Shown here: piece by piece, positions 20,786-33,530 of the stretch | How the letters are laid out: every line of letters begins with the position of its first letter | Position numbering within the stretch: position 1 is the stretch's first letter | Notes under the pieces: model-generated | Seen by the model: only the letters and a program-made list of their open reading frames with translations | Told to the model about the DNA's origin: nothing | Databases searched by the model: none | Source: Platanthera guangdongensis | Taxonomy: Eukaryota > Streptophyta > Magnoliopsida > Asparagales > Orchidaceae | Reading direction: 5' to 3' | Assembly (NCBI GenBank): GCA_039583875.1 | Contig: CM077166.1 | Span: 83,140,564 to 83,204,563, forward strand | Length of the DNA: 64,000 nucleotides | Made by a program: the position numbers and the translations under genes

Positions 20786-23700
20786 GCATTGTGATTATTG
20801 GCGGGAAGACGACCTATGCGCTGTTCGATACCGGTGCCTCACACTCCTTTGTGTCCGAGGATTTCATAAAAGACGTGGAGGGTGTACAGTACTTCACTGG
20901 CATAGCCCGGCGTGTACGCCTTCTGGACGGCTTGGAGATGATCACAACCACCATGTGCAAGTTGGAGTTATTTATTGATGGGAAGGCATTTGATACGCCG
21001 GCCACGGTTCTGAGAATGCCGAAGTTTGACATCATTTTGGGCATGGAATGGCTGGACTGGCACTTTGCGAGGATCGACTGCACGGAGAAGCAAATTTATT
21101 TAAGACATGGAGACTCTGACGTCATCTTCCAATGTATTGGCTTCGCGCCGTGTATGATATTATCTTTTGTTCAGGCTGTAAAAGCCCATATGAAGCGGGA
21201 CGAGGTCTTCATGGTCTGGTTCGAGTTGAAGGAAGAAGCATCGGAAGTGAAGGATGTACGGGTAGTGGGGAATTTCCCCGAGGTATTTCCTGAGAAGCTG
21301 CCAGGATTGCCCCCGCATAGAGAGGTTGACTTCCAGATTAATCTAGTACTAGGTGCCAAGCCTGTATCCAAGGCTCCGTACAGAATGGCCCCGAAAGAAC
21401 TCGCGGAGTTTAGAGTTCAATTGCAAGAACTGGTGGAGTCAGGGTTCGTTCGCCCCATTTCATCACCCTGGGGAGCTCTTGTACTGTTCGTGAAAAAGAA
21501 GGATGGAACCTTGCGGTTGTGCATAGATTATCGGGAACTCAATTGGTTGACGATACGGAACACTTATCCACTACCTCGGATCGACGAGTTGTTCGATCAA
21601 CTAGTGGGAGCACATTGGTTTTCCAAACTGGATTTGCACTCTGGATACTATCAGTTGAGGATTCGAGAAGGAGACATCCAGAAAACGGCCTTTAGTTCAA
21701 GATATGGTTTGTATGAGTTCACGGTAATGCCATTTGGGCTCACAAATGCTCCTTCGGCCTTCATGAGCCTGATGAACAAGGTGTTTGAACCGTATTTGGA
21801 CATCTTCGTCATTGTTTTTATCGACGACATCTTGGTCTACTCAAAGATGGAGGAGGAGCATGTCGAGCATCTAACCTTGGTGTTGAAGAACTTAAATGAG
21901 CACTCCTTGTACGCCAAGTTTAGCAAGTGTGAATTCTGGCTTAAGGAGGTTGCCTTCTTGGGGCATGTGATCAGTGGGGTAGGATTAGCAGTGGATCTAG
22001 AAAATGTTCGAGCCGTGAAGGAGTGGTCGCCCTTGAAGTCGGCGGCCGATATACGAAGCTTTCTTGGACTTGCTGGGTACTACCGCAAGTTCGTGAAAGG
22101 ATTTTCCAAGATTGCCCTTCCTCTTACCTCCTTGACGAAGAAGGGTGTGCTGTTTGAGTGGACACGACAATGTGAAGTGGCATTCCAAGAGCTAAAGGAT
22201 AGGCTTACCTCCGCCCCCATCCTTGCACTTCCGTCTGGGAAGGAAGGATTTCAGGTTTACACGGACGCGTCATATCAAGGGATGGGAGCGATATTGATGC
22301 AGCACGGACACGTAATCGCTTATACTTCAAGGCAGTTAAAGAAACATGAAATCAATTACCCGGTTCATGATTTGGAGTTGGGAGCAGTGGTGTTCGATTT
22401 GAAGGTCTGGAGGCATTATCTATATGGCGTCCAATGCGAGATCATTTTCGATCACAAAAACTTGAAGTATGTCCACACTCAGAAGGAGTTGAACCTGAGA
22501 CAACGGCAGTGGTTGGAATTTCTATGCGACTATGAGTTCAGCATGAACTACCACCCCGGGAAAGCGAACTCGGTAGCCGATGCATTGAGTAGAAAAGTGC
22601 CAGGATCTAGCCCAGAGTCTCGGTTGATGAGCATGGAGTTGGCTCGGATGATTGAGGAGATGGATATTACTCTGGTATTCAAGGCTCCTTCGGCAGAGTA
22701 TGCGGAGGTTTTGGCAGGCATGAGCATAGTTTGTGATATCCGGGACCGGATTCGGGTGGAGCAAGGCATGGATGCGGCCTTGGCCCCAGCAATCAAGGCA
22801 ATTGAAGATGGGACCACCGATGACTACACACTAAAAGACGGCCTCGTTTATTTTTGTGGCCGGCATTATATTCCCAAGGGCGGCAAAATCCGGGAGGATA
22901 TCTTGAGAGAGGCACATTCCTCTCAATATTATGTACACCCGGGTATTGCCAAGATGTACGTCGGCTTACGGAAGACCATGTGCTGGCCAGGAATGAAGAA
23001 GGATGTTCGTTACTATGTTACACATTGCGAAGCTTGTCAAAGAGTGAAGGCTGAATGCAGGAGTCCCGGTGGTTATTTGCTGTCGTTGCCCATTCCCGAA
23101 TGGAAGTTCGAGGATATCTCCATGGACTTTGTCCATGGGATACCTCGTTCCCGCTCCGGGAATGATTCAGTGTGTGTTATTGTTAATCGACTGACAAAGG
23201 TGGCCCGGTTCATTCCAATGAAGAAGGAAGCACGCGTGGATGTTTTGGTACGCCTTTTTGTGGAGCAATTCGTACGGTATCATGACGTGCCCAAGACAAT
23301 TGTTTCAGATCGGGATGGTCGGTTTACATCCAAGGAGTGGAAGGCGGTACATGCGTATTTGGGTTCGCACCTAACCTTTAGTACATCATTTCACCCTCAG
23401 ACGGACGGGCATCTGAGAGGACAATCAGAACACTGGAGGATTTATTGAGGCTGTGTGTGTTGGACAGAGGAGAACCATGGGAAAGACTTATACCACTGGT
23501 GGAATTCTCCTACAATAATAGCCATCAGGCGAGCATCGATATGGCGCCTCATGAAGCCCTTTACGGAAAAAGGTGCAGGACTCCCTTGTCTTGGGTGCAC
23601 GACGAAGATCCAAAGGTATTGGGAAATGAATATATAGATGATACTGATGCGGCGGTCAGATTGATACGGGATAGCTTGTTGGAGGCTCAAAGTCGGCAGG

Positions 23701-24133
23701 CAAAGTATTATAATGCAAAGCACCGAATGGTGGAGTTCCAAGTGGGGATAAAGTGTTCCTCAAGATTCGGCCGATGCATGGAGTGTCGCGGGTGCGTGGG
23801 GTGAAAAAGCTCAGCCCAAGGTATGATCGGCCTTATACTATACTGGAAAGGATTAGCCCGTTGGCTTATCGGTTGGAGTTACCACCAGAACTAGAGAATC
23901 TCCACGACGTGTTCCATGTGTCGTCGCTTCGAAAAGCACTGTTGCGGCCCGACCAGTATATTCCCACTACTGACGGTGCAGTGGCGTCAGATAGGTCTTT
24001 GCGACTAGAGCCGGTGCGGATTGTTGACAGCGAGACAAGAACATTGCGCCGCAAAAGTGTTCCCTTGGTGAAGGTACTATTGTTCAACAATGGGAAGGAG
24101 GAGTACACATGGGAGCCAATGGATTTGATGTAA
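20786..24133 (+). pseudogene. Gypsy B pol: protease, RT, RNase H, integrase, chromodomain-like tail
   Basis: The frame is open from the segment end to 23448. Protease has [11 protein letters not shown] has [13 protein letters not shown] and FIDD (21817-21828). RNase H has YTDAS near 22260. The integrase zinc motif includes H..HP and CEACQ (about 22915-23035), and its core has HPQTDG. A one-base loss after 23411 and another near 23744 shift the frame. The remainder is readable in 23445-23745 and 23753-24133. The C-terminus resembles the Tekay chromodomain (LRRKSVPLVKV...W.P), cut by TAA at 24131. The damage makes it inactive. Confidence 0.92.
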
Positions 24134-24263
24134 CAACGCTACCCGGAGATGTTTGCTCAAGGTAATTTTTATTTAAAGGCATATTGTATTTTCGGTTATG
24201 CTTTTCTCCCCATAGCCTAAGCCTGATTTCGGGGATGAAATCTTTTATTTTGTTTATAGGATT
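24134..24263 (+). other. B 3' untranslated region with eroded polypurine tract
   Basis: TTTCGGGGATGAAATC, a block commonly found near the 3' end of Tekay internal regions, is recognisable. The purine run expected just before the LTR is instead pyrimidine-rich (TTTTATTTTG...), so the plus-strand primer site is degraded or replaced. Confidence 0.55.
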
Positions 24264-24935
24264 TGTAATGTCCCGAATCGCACTAGGCCCCACGTACGTG
24301 TTTTGAGTCAGTTGAGCTGACTAGGGTTCATGGAGAGTACTGACAACACGGTGGCACATGTGAAAAGGAGGAGAAATTAGAGAAGCATGAGACACGGGTA
24401 GAGACACGGGCGTGTCCCTACCCGTGTGCTTGTGCGTCGAGTTGAACTCGATGAGGCATGTCGAGATCGAGGAGCTGTGTCGACATCATGTGACACGGGT
24501 AGCGATACAGCCGTGTCCATACCCGTGTGTGTCGAGTTACACTCGACAGGGTGTGTCGAGATTGACTAGCTGTGTCGACATCATGTGACACGGGTAGCGA
24601 CACGGGTGTGTCCCTACCCGTGTGTGTCGAGTTACACTCGACAAGGCATGTCGAGAATGATGAGATGTGTCGACATCATATGACACGGGTAGCGACACGG
24701 GCATGTCCCTACCCGTGTGTATCGAGTTACACTCGACAGAGCGTGTCGAGATCGATGAACTACGTATCGAGATTAACGAATTTTATGACACGGGTAGCGA
24801 CACGGGCGTGTCCCTACCCGTGTGCCAGTGTGTCGAGTTGAGTTCGTCAAAATGTATCCCGAGAAGGACGCGGCCATGGAACACGGCCGTGTCATGTGGA
24901 CACGGGTAGGGACACGGGTCTGGACACGGGCGTGT
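24264..24935 (+). mobile_element. Gypsy B 3' LTR, first part
   Basis: It repeats the start of the 5' LTR (TGTAATGTCCCG) with the palindrome array. It is broken at CGTGT (24931-24935), the duplicated target of G, inside an ACACGGGCGTGT unit. It continues at 36643. Confidence 0.92.
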
Positions 24936-27900
24936 TGTCACAACCCGCATTTTCTCAACGATAAAATCGTATCAGAGCTAGAGAAAACGCGTGCCGTGAT
25001 GCCACATCGTGCAGAGGATAACTGCACACGCTCAGGCAAAACTCCACACCTTAAATTTTAAGGAAAATCGTTGATTAAGTATGAAAGGAAACCAATTATG
25101 TTGAATGGCCGTATCCCTCGGCACGGTGGATCAGCTAGTCCACAATTAAAATATATTTATACGCAGCAGAAAACACTTTGATTCGATTAAGTTGACACCC
25201 TAGTGAGCATAAGTGTCCCCGAGGGACAACTCATGTTATGCACGACTCTAAGTGAATATAATAGATATAAAAGGTAGTCTTTTTACGCTAAGGAAATATA
25301 GTGTCTTTGTTTTATAAATATACTATGCATGAACTACATATAATAATGCTTTTAGAGTTTAAAATATCTAACATGCAACCTAGTATAAATTCTTCCCATA
25401 AGCAAGTAAACAACCACAAATAGGGAAAAAGGCAGCAGTTTAAGTTCATACCCAGCATCACAAGAAGCCACCAGTGAGCGTCAACAACCTAACAAGAACC
25501 CACTGATGAGTATGTATGTCTATACAGAAAGGTAAAGAACTACCTCAAAAAAATGGGGATCGGCTGTCTCAGCTACCCAAGATGCCGCAAACCAGCCCCT
25601 CCAAAAGAACTAGCCGCTGAACCGGCTACAACCTGGACCTGAGGCATTCAAGAAAAGAACACCTCAGCAAGGAAATAATCAAAAAGAGTAAGTAAAGCAT
25701 TAGAATTATGAGCAAAAAGAAGGGTTTACCAACACGGCAACAAACTGTTATATGCAAAAGAAAGAGACATGATAGTAATAAAAGAGCACTGTCTAAAGCA
25801 CAGCAAAGCACACCAAGTGCGAGCAATAAAAGCAACATGCCCAACGAATGAGTCTAACATTCCTAATACGTGGGTAAGTGGCAGTGGTCAAAATATGGAT
25901 CTAAATACATAACCAAAATCAGATGCAAAAAGGGCAAAGGGGTCACCAGTGGCATCTTTAGGGTCCCACACACACCAACCCAAACCAGGGCAAAAAGGCG
26001 GTGGCCACAGCTCTCCACATCAAAATCCACCCCTCTAGAGGCCACTAAAACTCCACCACCTGACACAACCCAAGAGTCGGCAAGCAAAATTAGCCGAACA
26101 CCCAATACCACCCCCTAGAGAAAGGGAAAAGTCACACTAACAACCCTAAGGAAACACACGAACCTAGGACAGAAAGGTCGAGCCCACTCGACGCAGCGTT
26201 GAGTAAGCTCCACTCACATGACGCCTAAAAATACTTAGCTGCAAGTCCTACGCTGGGTGTCGGCGTCGAGTGAGCTAGGCTCACTCGACACTGTCAGCGC
26301 TTTCCACTTAGGGTAAACGCAAGTCTTGTTAAAATCGCAGCCTAAGCTCTCTCATTGCGAGAAAGCAGAGAGTTGGAAATTTAATCCCAACCCTCCGTTC
26401 CGTCCTAACTACTTGGGACTATCGCAACCAAACCTGAACCACCTCTACCGCAGCCTCACCCTAACTCTAGCAACCCACTGAACACCAAACCTCAGACAAA
26501 AGAGAGAACCTTGGTTTAAAAGGACAATAAAACAGCCAATGGACGATATGAATGAAGGAAACATCCTACTGTTCTAATTTCTAAGGAGGAAAAATAATGA
26601 AAATAGAAGTATTGCATAGGAAAAGAAAAGAGAACAGAGCAAGATTTAGAATATTTTGGCAAGGGCAAGGGAGCCACTTGCCTCCACCTCTCCGGAAACA
26701 CAACAGCCACACAACCGCTTGGCTCCGGCGGCAAGATCGGCCACCTAGAAGACCAAAGCTGAAACTTGAGGAAGGAAAAGGAATCAGATGTTAGAAATTC
26801 CTGGAATCAACCCTAAATCAAGAAAAAAAACTTACATGGAAGGGAAGATCTACACGAGAGCAAGCCAAAACCGCTATCTCCCGAGAAAAACGAGCTCCCT
26901 CCCGCAATTGCCGGCCAAAACACACACTGCCTCCTCTCAAAACCCTTCCGCTGGAATCTCTCCAGACTCGGGAACAATGAAAAAAAATGAGGAGGAAAAA
27001 CGGTTCATGGCAACAAAAGAGATTCTCAGGAAAAAGTACGGAACACGCCCAAGACACGCCCTTGACACGGTCCGACATGCCCGTGTCACGAGGCGTGTAC
27101 TAACTCGACGAACGTCGATGTCCACTCGACGAAACACGGGACACGCCCGCGACACACCCGTGACACGGCCCGACACGCCCGTGTCACGGGGCATGTACTC
27201 ACGCACCTACCCACTCGATGAAAGTCGATCTCCGCTCGACGAAGCAAGGGACACGCCCTGTGACACGCCCGTGTCACAGGCCGTGTACCAACCCGAACAC
27301 CGCCCGACGATCGTGGAGAGCCGATCGTCGAACATAGAGACATGCCCCAGTGTCACGCCCGTGTCTGACATGACACGCCCGTGACACGGCCGTGTTCTTA
27401 CTAAAACACCGCCTAACGAACATCGAGCGCAGCTCGACGAACCGAAGGGGGACACGCCCGTGACACGCCCGTGTCACGGCCGTGTTCCTACAAAACTCCG
27501 TCGACCAACAATTCGTCGACCAGAGAAACGGGAGCTCTACCCGAGCACGACACGCCCTGGGTCACGGGCGTGACCCAGGCCGTGTCACCCAAACTTACAC
27601 AGAAAAGGAAACCTGCTATCACCTAACAAACAAGAGACAAGGCACCAGCCTACAAGCTCAGCCACAACAGACCTCGCACAACACAACAAACATTACAAAC
27701 TTGCAGCTAACCAAAGATGAACGTCGAAACGACCTGAAAGCAAACGATCCCGGATCTCGACCAAAACCAAAACCAAAACAACGATGAGGTCGAAGTCAAC
27801 ATCCGACGATCGCACACTCGGGCAACACCTCCCGAAGCCAAAACACAAGCATTTCCCTAAGAGGCCCAACCGAGTCACCAAAACAGACTCCGGCTAGCTG

Positions 27901-28046
27901 GGGAAACTTGCCAACTGGCTACAACCAGGCTACACAAGGAACCTACAGAGCTAGGACCGCGCTCTACAACGGCGAAGGGCCGGAAATGCGTCATCGTAAA
28001 GCCAATCCAATATCAAACAAAACAAAGAAAAACCGGGGGCGTTACA
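24936..28046 (-). mobile_element. Gypsy G 3' LTR
   Basis: Palindrome arrays with CACGCCCGTG, TCGACGA and GATCGTCG lie near its minus-strand start (27035-27600). The rest is AT-richer and non-coding. Open frames such as the Leu-rich 25626-25844 are mirrored in the other LTR and are not credible genes. Confidence 0.94.
27035..27600 (-). repeat. CACGCCCGTG palindrome array in G's U3
   Basis: There are about five cores, at about 27077, 27175, 27265, 27355 and 27465 (spacing 90-110 bases). Each is followed by a complementary CGTGT half, and TCGACGAACGTCGA-like and CGATCGTCGA palindromes lie between them. The copy in the 5' LTR lies at about 35625-36175. I see no clear TATA box after it. Confidence 0.88.
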
Positions 28047-28067
28047 TCCACTCCCCCTAAAAGAAAG
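28047..28067 (-). other. G polypurine tract
   Basis: On the minus strand the run TTTTAGGGGGAGTGGA immediately precedes the LTR start. It primes plus-strand DNA synthesis. Confidence 0.85.
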
Positions 28068-28173
28068 TTTCGTCTCGAAACTTTACTCACAACACTCCTA
28101 TGAAGAAGGAGAGAGAAAGAGCCAGGAAAGGACTATATAAACATAAATAAAACAGAACATACCAGGCACAAGT

Positions 28174-31100
28174 TCAGGGAAACAGATGAGGGTGAGCCTC
28201 CCTCATAGCCGACTCCAACTCCCAAGTCGCGCTTTCTACATCCTGATTCCTCCATAAAACTTTAACCATCGGAATAGACTTCTTCCGCAGCGCACGAACC
28301 TGAGAATCCAGAATGCGGACAGGCACCTCCATATAAGAAAGATTCGGCTCCAACTGTGGCACAGAATCCAAAACCTGTCTGCCATTCGTTACACATTTCC
28401 GCAGCTGACTGACGTGGAAGACATTATGCACGCCAGGGAAATTTGCGGGCAACGCCAGCCTATAAGCTGATATCCCAATCCGCTCAACAATCGGAAACAG
28501 GCCCACATACCTCGGGTCCAACTTCCTGCTCTTGCCAAAATGCTTGACTCCGATCAACGGGGAGACCTTTAAGAACACTGAGTCCCCCACCACAAATTCC
28601 AAGTCCGATCTACGCCAGTTGGCATTTTTCTCATATCTCTCCTGGGCTATCCGAAGCTTTTCCCGTATAAGCTTCACAACGGTTTCCATCTCCTCGAGTG
28701 CTTCTGGACCCAACAAAGGTCTCTCGCCAACCTCTGCCCAAAACAAGGGAGTCCTGCAGCGCCTCCCATACAAAGCTTCGAAAGGAGCCATTTGCAAGCT
28801 TTCTTTATAACTGTTGTTATACGCAAATTCCATAAGCCGCAAGATCTCATCCCACGCTCCTCCGTGGTCCAGAATATAACATCAAATCATATCTTTCACA
28901 ATCTGATTTACTCGCTCTGTCTGACCATTGGTCTGCGGATGATAAGCTGTGGAATATCTCAAATCTGTACCCAACCCTTCTTGAAGGCTCTTCCAAAAAC
29001 GAGACGTAAACCTGGAGTCTCGATCCGATATGATACTCACGGGTACACCATGTAATCTAATAACCTCATCCAAGTACAGCTCGGCTATCTTCCTCATCAG
29101 ATAATCGATCTTAAATGGTACGAAGTGAGCACTCATCGTCAATCGGTCTACGATCACCCAAACTGAATCATGCCCTTTAGGAGATCTCGGTAAGCCTGTG
29201 ATGAAATCCATCGAGATACTCTCCCACTTCCACATCAGAATCTCTAAGGGAGTTAGCTTGCCACCATGCCTCCCATGGTCGGCCTTCACACGCCTGCAAG
29301 TGAAGCACTCAGAAACAAATCTGGCTATGTCCTTCTTCATCCCATACCACCAGACAATCTGCTTTAAATCATGGTACATTTTGGTAGACCCTAGATGGTA
29401 GGCAACACTAGATCCGTGGGCTTCTCTGCACACCATATCCCTGATATCTCCAACTGCGGGAATGCAAAACCTGCCACGATACTTCAAGGTACCCGCATCA
29501 TCTATAGAGAAATCTGGTAATTCACCTTTTTCAGCTCGAAGGTACAAATGCAAAAGATCGGGATCATCCTTCTGATGTAGTCTCGTAAGCACAATCCACG
29601 AAGGTTCTGCCACTGCCAAGCTACTCTGCGAATCACAACTTCCCACAGAAATGTCCATCAAAAGGAACTCTTCTACTAGACGCTCGGCGGAGAGATTGAA
29701 AATCTTCCCTGACTTCTGACTCAGGGCATCGGCCACCACGTTCGCCTTACCCGGATGGTACTGGATTTCAACATCATAGTCGGCCACGTACTCCAACCAC
29801 CGCCGCTGGCGCAGATTCAACTCTTTCTGAGTGAAGACATACTTAAAACTCTTATGATCCGTAAAAATCTTGCACTGCGCGCCATAAAGCAAATGCCTCC
29901 ACAATTTCAACGCATAGATCACAGCTGCAAACTCCAGGTCATGCGTAGGGTAATTCCTCTCATGAGTCTTTAGCTGCCTCGACCCGTACGCAATCACCTT
30001 CCCTCCCTGCATCAATACGCAGCCCAGTCCGACGTGCGACGCGTCCACATATATATCATACTCACTATCTTCAGTAGGCAAGGATAAAATTGGAGCCGAA
30101 CATAACCTCCTCTTTAGTTCCTCAAAAGCCTCCTCACACTTGCCATCCCATATGAAGGCTACATTTTTCTGCGTCAACCTGGTCAACGACGTAGACAAGG
30201 TAGAGAATCCCTCTACAAATCTTCTATAATATCCAGCCAAGCCCAAGAAGCTTCTGATCTCTTTGGGAGTAACAGGCGTCGCCCATTCCATAACAGCAGC
30301 GATCTTCTCTGGGTCCACCGATATTCCCTCCTTATTCACCACGTGGCCGAGAAAAGAGACTTCAGGCAACCAAAATTCGCATTTGCTCAGCTTCGCGTAT
30401 AGCTTGTGGTCTCTCAGAGTCGCCAAGACCATACGCAAATGCCGATCATGCTCCTCCGCATTCTTAGAATACACCAAAACGTCATCTATAAAGACAATCA
30501 CAAACTTATCCAGAAAATCCTTGAAAACTCTATTCATCAGATCCATAAAAGCTGAGGGCGCATTAGTCAAACCAAATGACATAACTAAAAACTCAAAATG
30601 CCCATGACGAGAGCGGAATGCCGTCCGCGGAACATCTGACTCCCGAATCCTCAACTGGTGATAGCCCGAACGAAGATCTATCATGGAAAATACGGCACTA
30701 CCACGCAGTTGGTCAAACAGATCGTCAATCCGAGGTAAAGGGTACCTGTTCTTAATAGTAACCTTGTTCAGTTCTCTATAGTCGATGCATAGCCTCATCG
30801 ACCCATCCTTCTTTTTAACGAACAGCACTGGTGCACCCCATGGTGAAGAAATCAGCCTAATGAACCCTTTTGCCAACATCTCATCCAGCTGAATTCGCAA
30901 CTCTTCCAGCTCTCGCGGGGCCATCCGGTACGGCGCCTTGGCAATAGGACGCGTGCCTGACACCAAATCTATAGCAAACGCAACATCTCGATCGGGTGGA
31001 AGACCGGGAAGATCATCAGGAAACACATCAGAGAAGTCACACACCATAGGGATCTCTTGCAAACACGGCACTCCAACAACTGACCCTACCAGAGAGACCA

Positions 31101-31532
31101 AACAGGCAAAACAGCCAGAACCAAGCAACTTCCGAGAACGCACCGCAGAAATGACTGGAGACTCCTGGAGAGAATACCCAAAAACGCTCCCTGGCTGACC
31201 GTTATCTTTGACGAAGTCCAGGCGCTTACCCTTGCACTGGATAACAGCATCGTACCTTGACAACCAGTCCATGCCCAAGATAACATCGAAGTCCTCCAGG
31301 TCAATCACCTTCAGATCTGCCTTGGCTACAAAATCCCCCAACAAAATCGGACAATCCAGGACACCCAGGTCCATAACCACAGAGTCGTCGGAGGGGAACT
31401 TAACGCAAAAGGCACCACCAACACGATCTAGGCCCAAAATGAACCGCTCCACGAAGGCTCTAGCCACAAACAAGTGGGTAGCGCCTGAATCGAAGAGAAC
31501 GCGCGCCCAGCGGTTCTTTACCTTAAATCGTC
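28174..31532 (-). pseudogene. Gypsy G pol: protease, RT, RNase H, integrase, chromodomain-like tail
   Basis: This 1.1-kb-codon frame has one stop, TGA at 28882-28884 (plus-strand coordinates), in the integrase core. Protease: [24 protein letters not shown] and FIDD (30481-30492), with the usual [12 protein letters not shown] changed to [12 protein letters not shown]. RNase [11 protein letters not shown]. Integrase: zinc motif with [10 protein letters not shown], then [21 protein letters not shown] and HPQTNGQ. The C-terminus has a GPF-like block and LRKKSIPMVKVLW...TWE, as in Tekay chromodomains, which in other chromoviruses bind histone marks. An ATG at 31551 lies in this frame, so pol could also start there without splicing. 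Confidence 0.92.
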
Positions 31533-31626
31533 CTACAAATAGCGCACGCATCTAAGGAAACAAACGCTAAAATGAAAACTACAACCACAAAGGGATCATA
31601 ACGAAACGACTGAGGAGAAGTCAAAC
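31533..31626 (-). other. Putative 94-nt intron at the G Gag-protease junction
   Basis: Read on the minus strand, the exon ends CTCAG. The segment runs from GTTTGAC to TTTGTAG, and the next exon starts GACGATTT. Removing it joins ATC TCA G to GA CGA TTT, restoring a Gag-protease frame with a split Gly codon in phase 1, exactly as in B. Because 94 is not a multiple of three, unspliced RNA ends Gag about 10 codons into pol, after a hydrophobic tail. Confidence 0.65.
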
Positions 31627-32866
31627 CTGAGATAACCTGGGTCGAAGTCTGCGCTTCGTCTGCCGAAAGTACATTCAGCTTCCCCTTTCCTCTATCCAAT
31701 TGCTGAGGCGGTGGCAAAGCCTGGAGGGGAACTGGCTGCAGAACAGGCTGGAGCTGTGGGCACTTTGTCTTGAGATGACCCTTCTGCCCACACTGAAAAC
31801 AGATCTTATCTCTTAACCAGCAACGGGCAGCATCATGCCCCTTCCTTCCACACAAGGCACACACCAAGTCTCCTCTGAGAGCACCCTGAATTGTGTGTAC
31901 CTGTTCCTTCTTCTGCGCTCCAAACCTTTTGTAACACTTCTCAAATGGGTGGCCTGGCCGGCCACAAAAACTACAAACCTCTTTGTTCTTCTTTCTCGAG
32001 ACAGCATCAGGTTCCTGAGGGCTCTTCCCTCCAACAGACTTCCGCTTATCCTTCCTCAACTGCTGGCCTCTATTCTTGGAATTTTCAATGGCCTCAATTC
32101 TCAAGGCAGCTTCAACCACGCTGGCATAACTGACTGCTCTGTAGGCATTCGCTAACTGCTGAATGTCGCTTCTGAGTCCACCAAGGAATCGCTTAACTCG
32201 GTCTGCTTCAACACTCACCAGACCAGGGGCAAACCGACTCAACTTACTAAACTCAATCTCATACTTGCTAACCGTGAGTTTCCTCTGCTTCAAATGGAGA
32301 AAGTCATTCATCAGCCGGTCCCTCTCGACTGAAGGCAAAAACTTACTCAACAGCATCACCTTAAATGACTCCTAAGAGCATCCTGCCACCAAGCTTTCTT
32401 TCTCTCTCAGCCACCAATTCTTTGCTAAGCCCTTGAGCTGGTAGGCAGCGAGCATCACTCTCTGATCGTCCGTAATCCCCGAATAAGAGAACATCTCTTC
32501 AATAGTAATCAACCAGTCATCCAAAATCATGAAATCTGCTTGCCCATCATAAGTAGGGGGTCTCAGTCGCCGAAACTGGGATATAAATGCCATCTCCGGG
32601 GGCACCACAACCAAAGGCACGGGAGGAGCAGGAGGGGCAGGAATAGCTACCCCCTCAGCGGGGTCCGGAACTCTCAGAGTCTGTCCCGCCACAACTGCTA
32701 CAAGGGACTGAATCTGAGCCTGCATAGCCACCACCTGCCTCGATAAGGCCTCATTGCTCTGCCGCAGGTTTTCTACCAACGCCTCGCTCTGCGCTCCTGA
32801 CGTCTCACCCTCGGATTGGGGGGTCGATCTCGTTGCAGGACGTCTCGCCATCCTATAATCGCACAA
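31627..32866 (-). pseudogene. Gypsy G gag with three zinc knuckles
   Basis: The start is taken as the ATG at 32866 or the second Met five codons later. The product has an N-terminal coiled-coil-like stretch (ENLRQSNEALSRQVVAMQAQ), a Pro-rich linker, and a capsid domain (LRPPTYDGQADFMILDDWL, KNWWLREKESL, KFLPSVERDRL, FSKLSRFAP, VKRFLGGLR). Three CCHC knuckles follow: CSFCGRPGHPFEKC, CALCGRKGHDAARC and CFQCGQKGHLKTKC. A single TAG at 32372-32374 interrupts it, at a position where a Trp codon is expected. B's Gag has one knuckle. Confidence 0.9.
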
Positions 32867-33517
32867 GCTTTAGACAATACCTAGCCCAACAGCTAGAACA
32901 AAACTACCCCGTACAGACAAACACACTTAAATATGAACTTCAACTGCAAAACTTGCTCTGGGAGTTGTTTTTTTTTGCCATGATGATGTTATGCTTAACC
33001 TAAGATGGTTCACCACCATCATACTAACTCATGTGCCTAAACCATGAATGCATGTATTTTTTTTATTCTTTTTGACTCAAAACCATGTGTGTACATATGT
33101 TATCTTGCAAATCTTTAGCTTGGCACGTTGTGCTTATGAAATGTTATGCTATGCATTCTAAAAAGGCCTTAATGCATGCCATGGGCGGCGTACACATGAA
33201 AATGTTATGCATCCCATACTACATAACATTCCCATGCAACAAAAAAAGAAAACGTGCTAGCCGCATTCATGTGGTGAGGTTATGCATCCCATACTACATA
33301 ACCCTCACATGTTGCCTCCTATGGTGGATCCATATACAAACACATATTATGCATCCCATACTACATAATATGCCCCGTATACTTCTTTATGCTCATGAGT
33401 GTAGTGTTCGTGCTTTAGCCAAGACGTGCTGATGACATATCGGTGTGTGTATGGTACGCCGCTAACCCCTAATGCAGACGAGGGAAAGGTTGCCCGACCA
33501 TTTGTCAAGCAACCTCC
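32867..33517 (-). repeat. G leader with three repeats
   Basis: This is the untranslated leader between primer site and gag. A 22-base block beginning TTATGCATCCC and ending CTACATAA occurs unchanged at 33205, 33280 and 33347 (plus-strand starts, spacing 75 and 67). Its ends are complementary (TTATG/CATAA), so each RNA copy can form a small hairpin. The leader is where packaging or dimerisation signals usually lie. No gene is seen. Confidence 0.7.
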
Positions 33518-33528
33518 CTCTGATACCA
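33518..33528 (-). other. G primer-binding site (tRNA-Met)
   Basis: On the minus strand TGGTATCAGAG lies two bases after the LTR end. Confidence 0.88.
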
Positions 33529-33530
33529 AC

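Noticed and set aside
25626..25844. Leu-rich, membrane-like frame on the minus strand, repeated at 34221-34439
   Set aside because: Both copies lie at the same place in G's two LTRs, so their similarity follows from LTR duplication. No start context or domain supports a gene.
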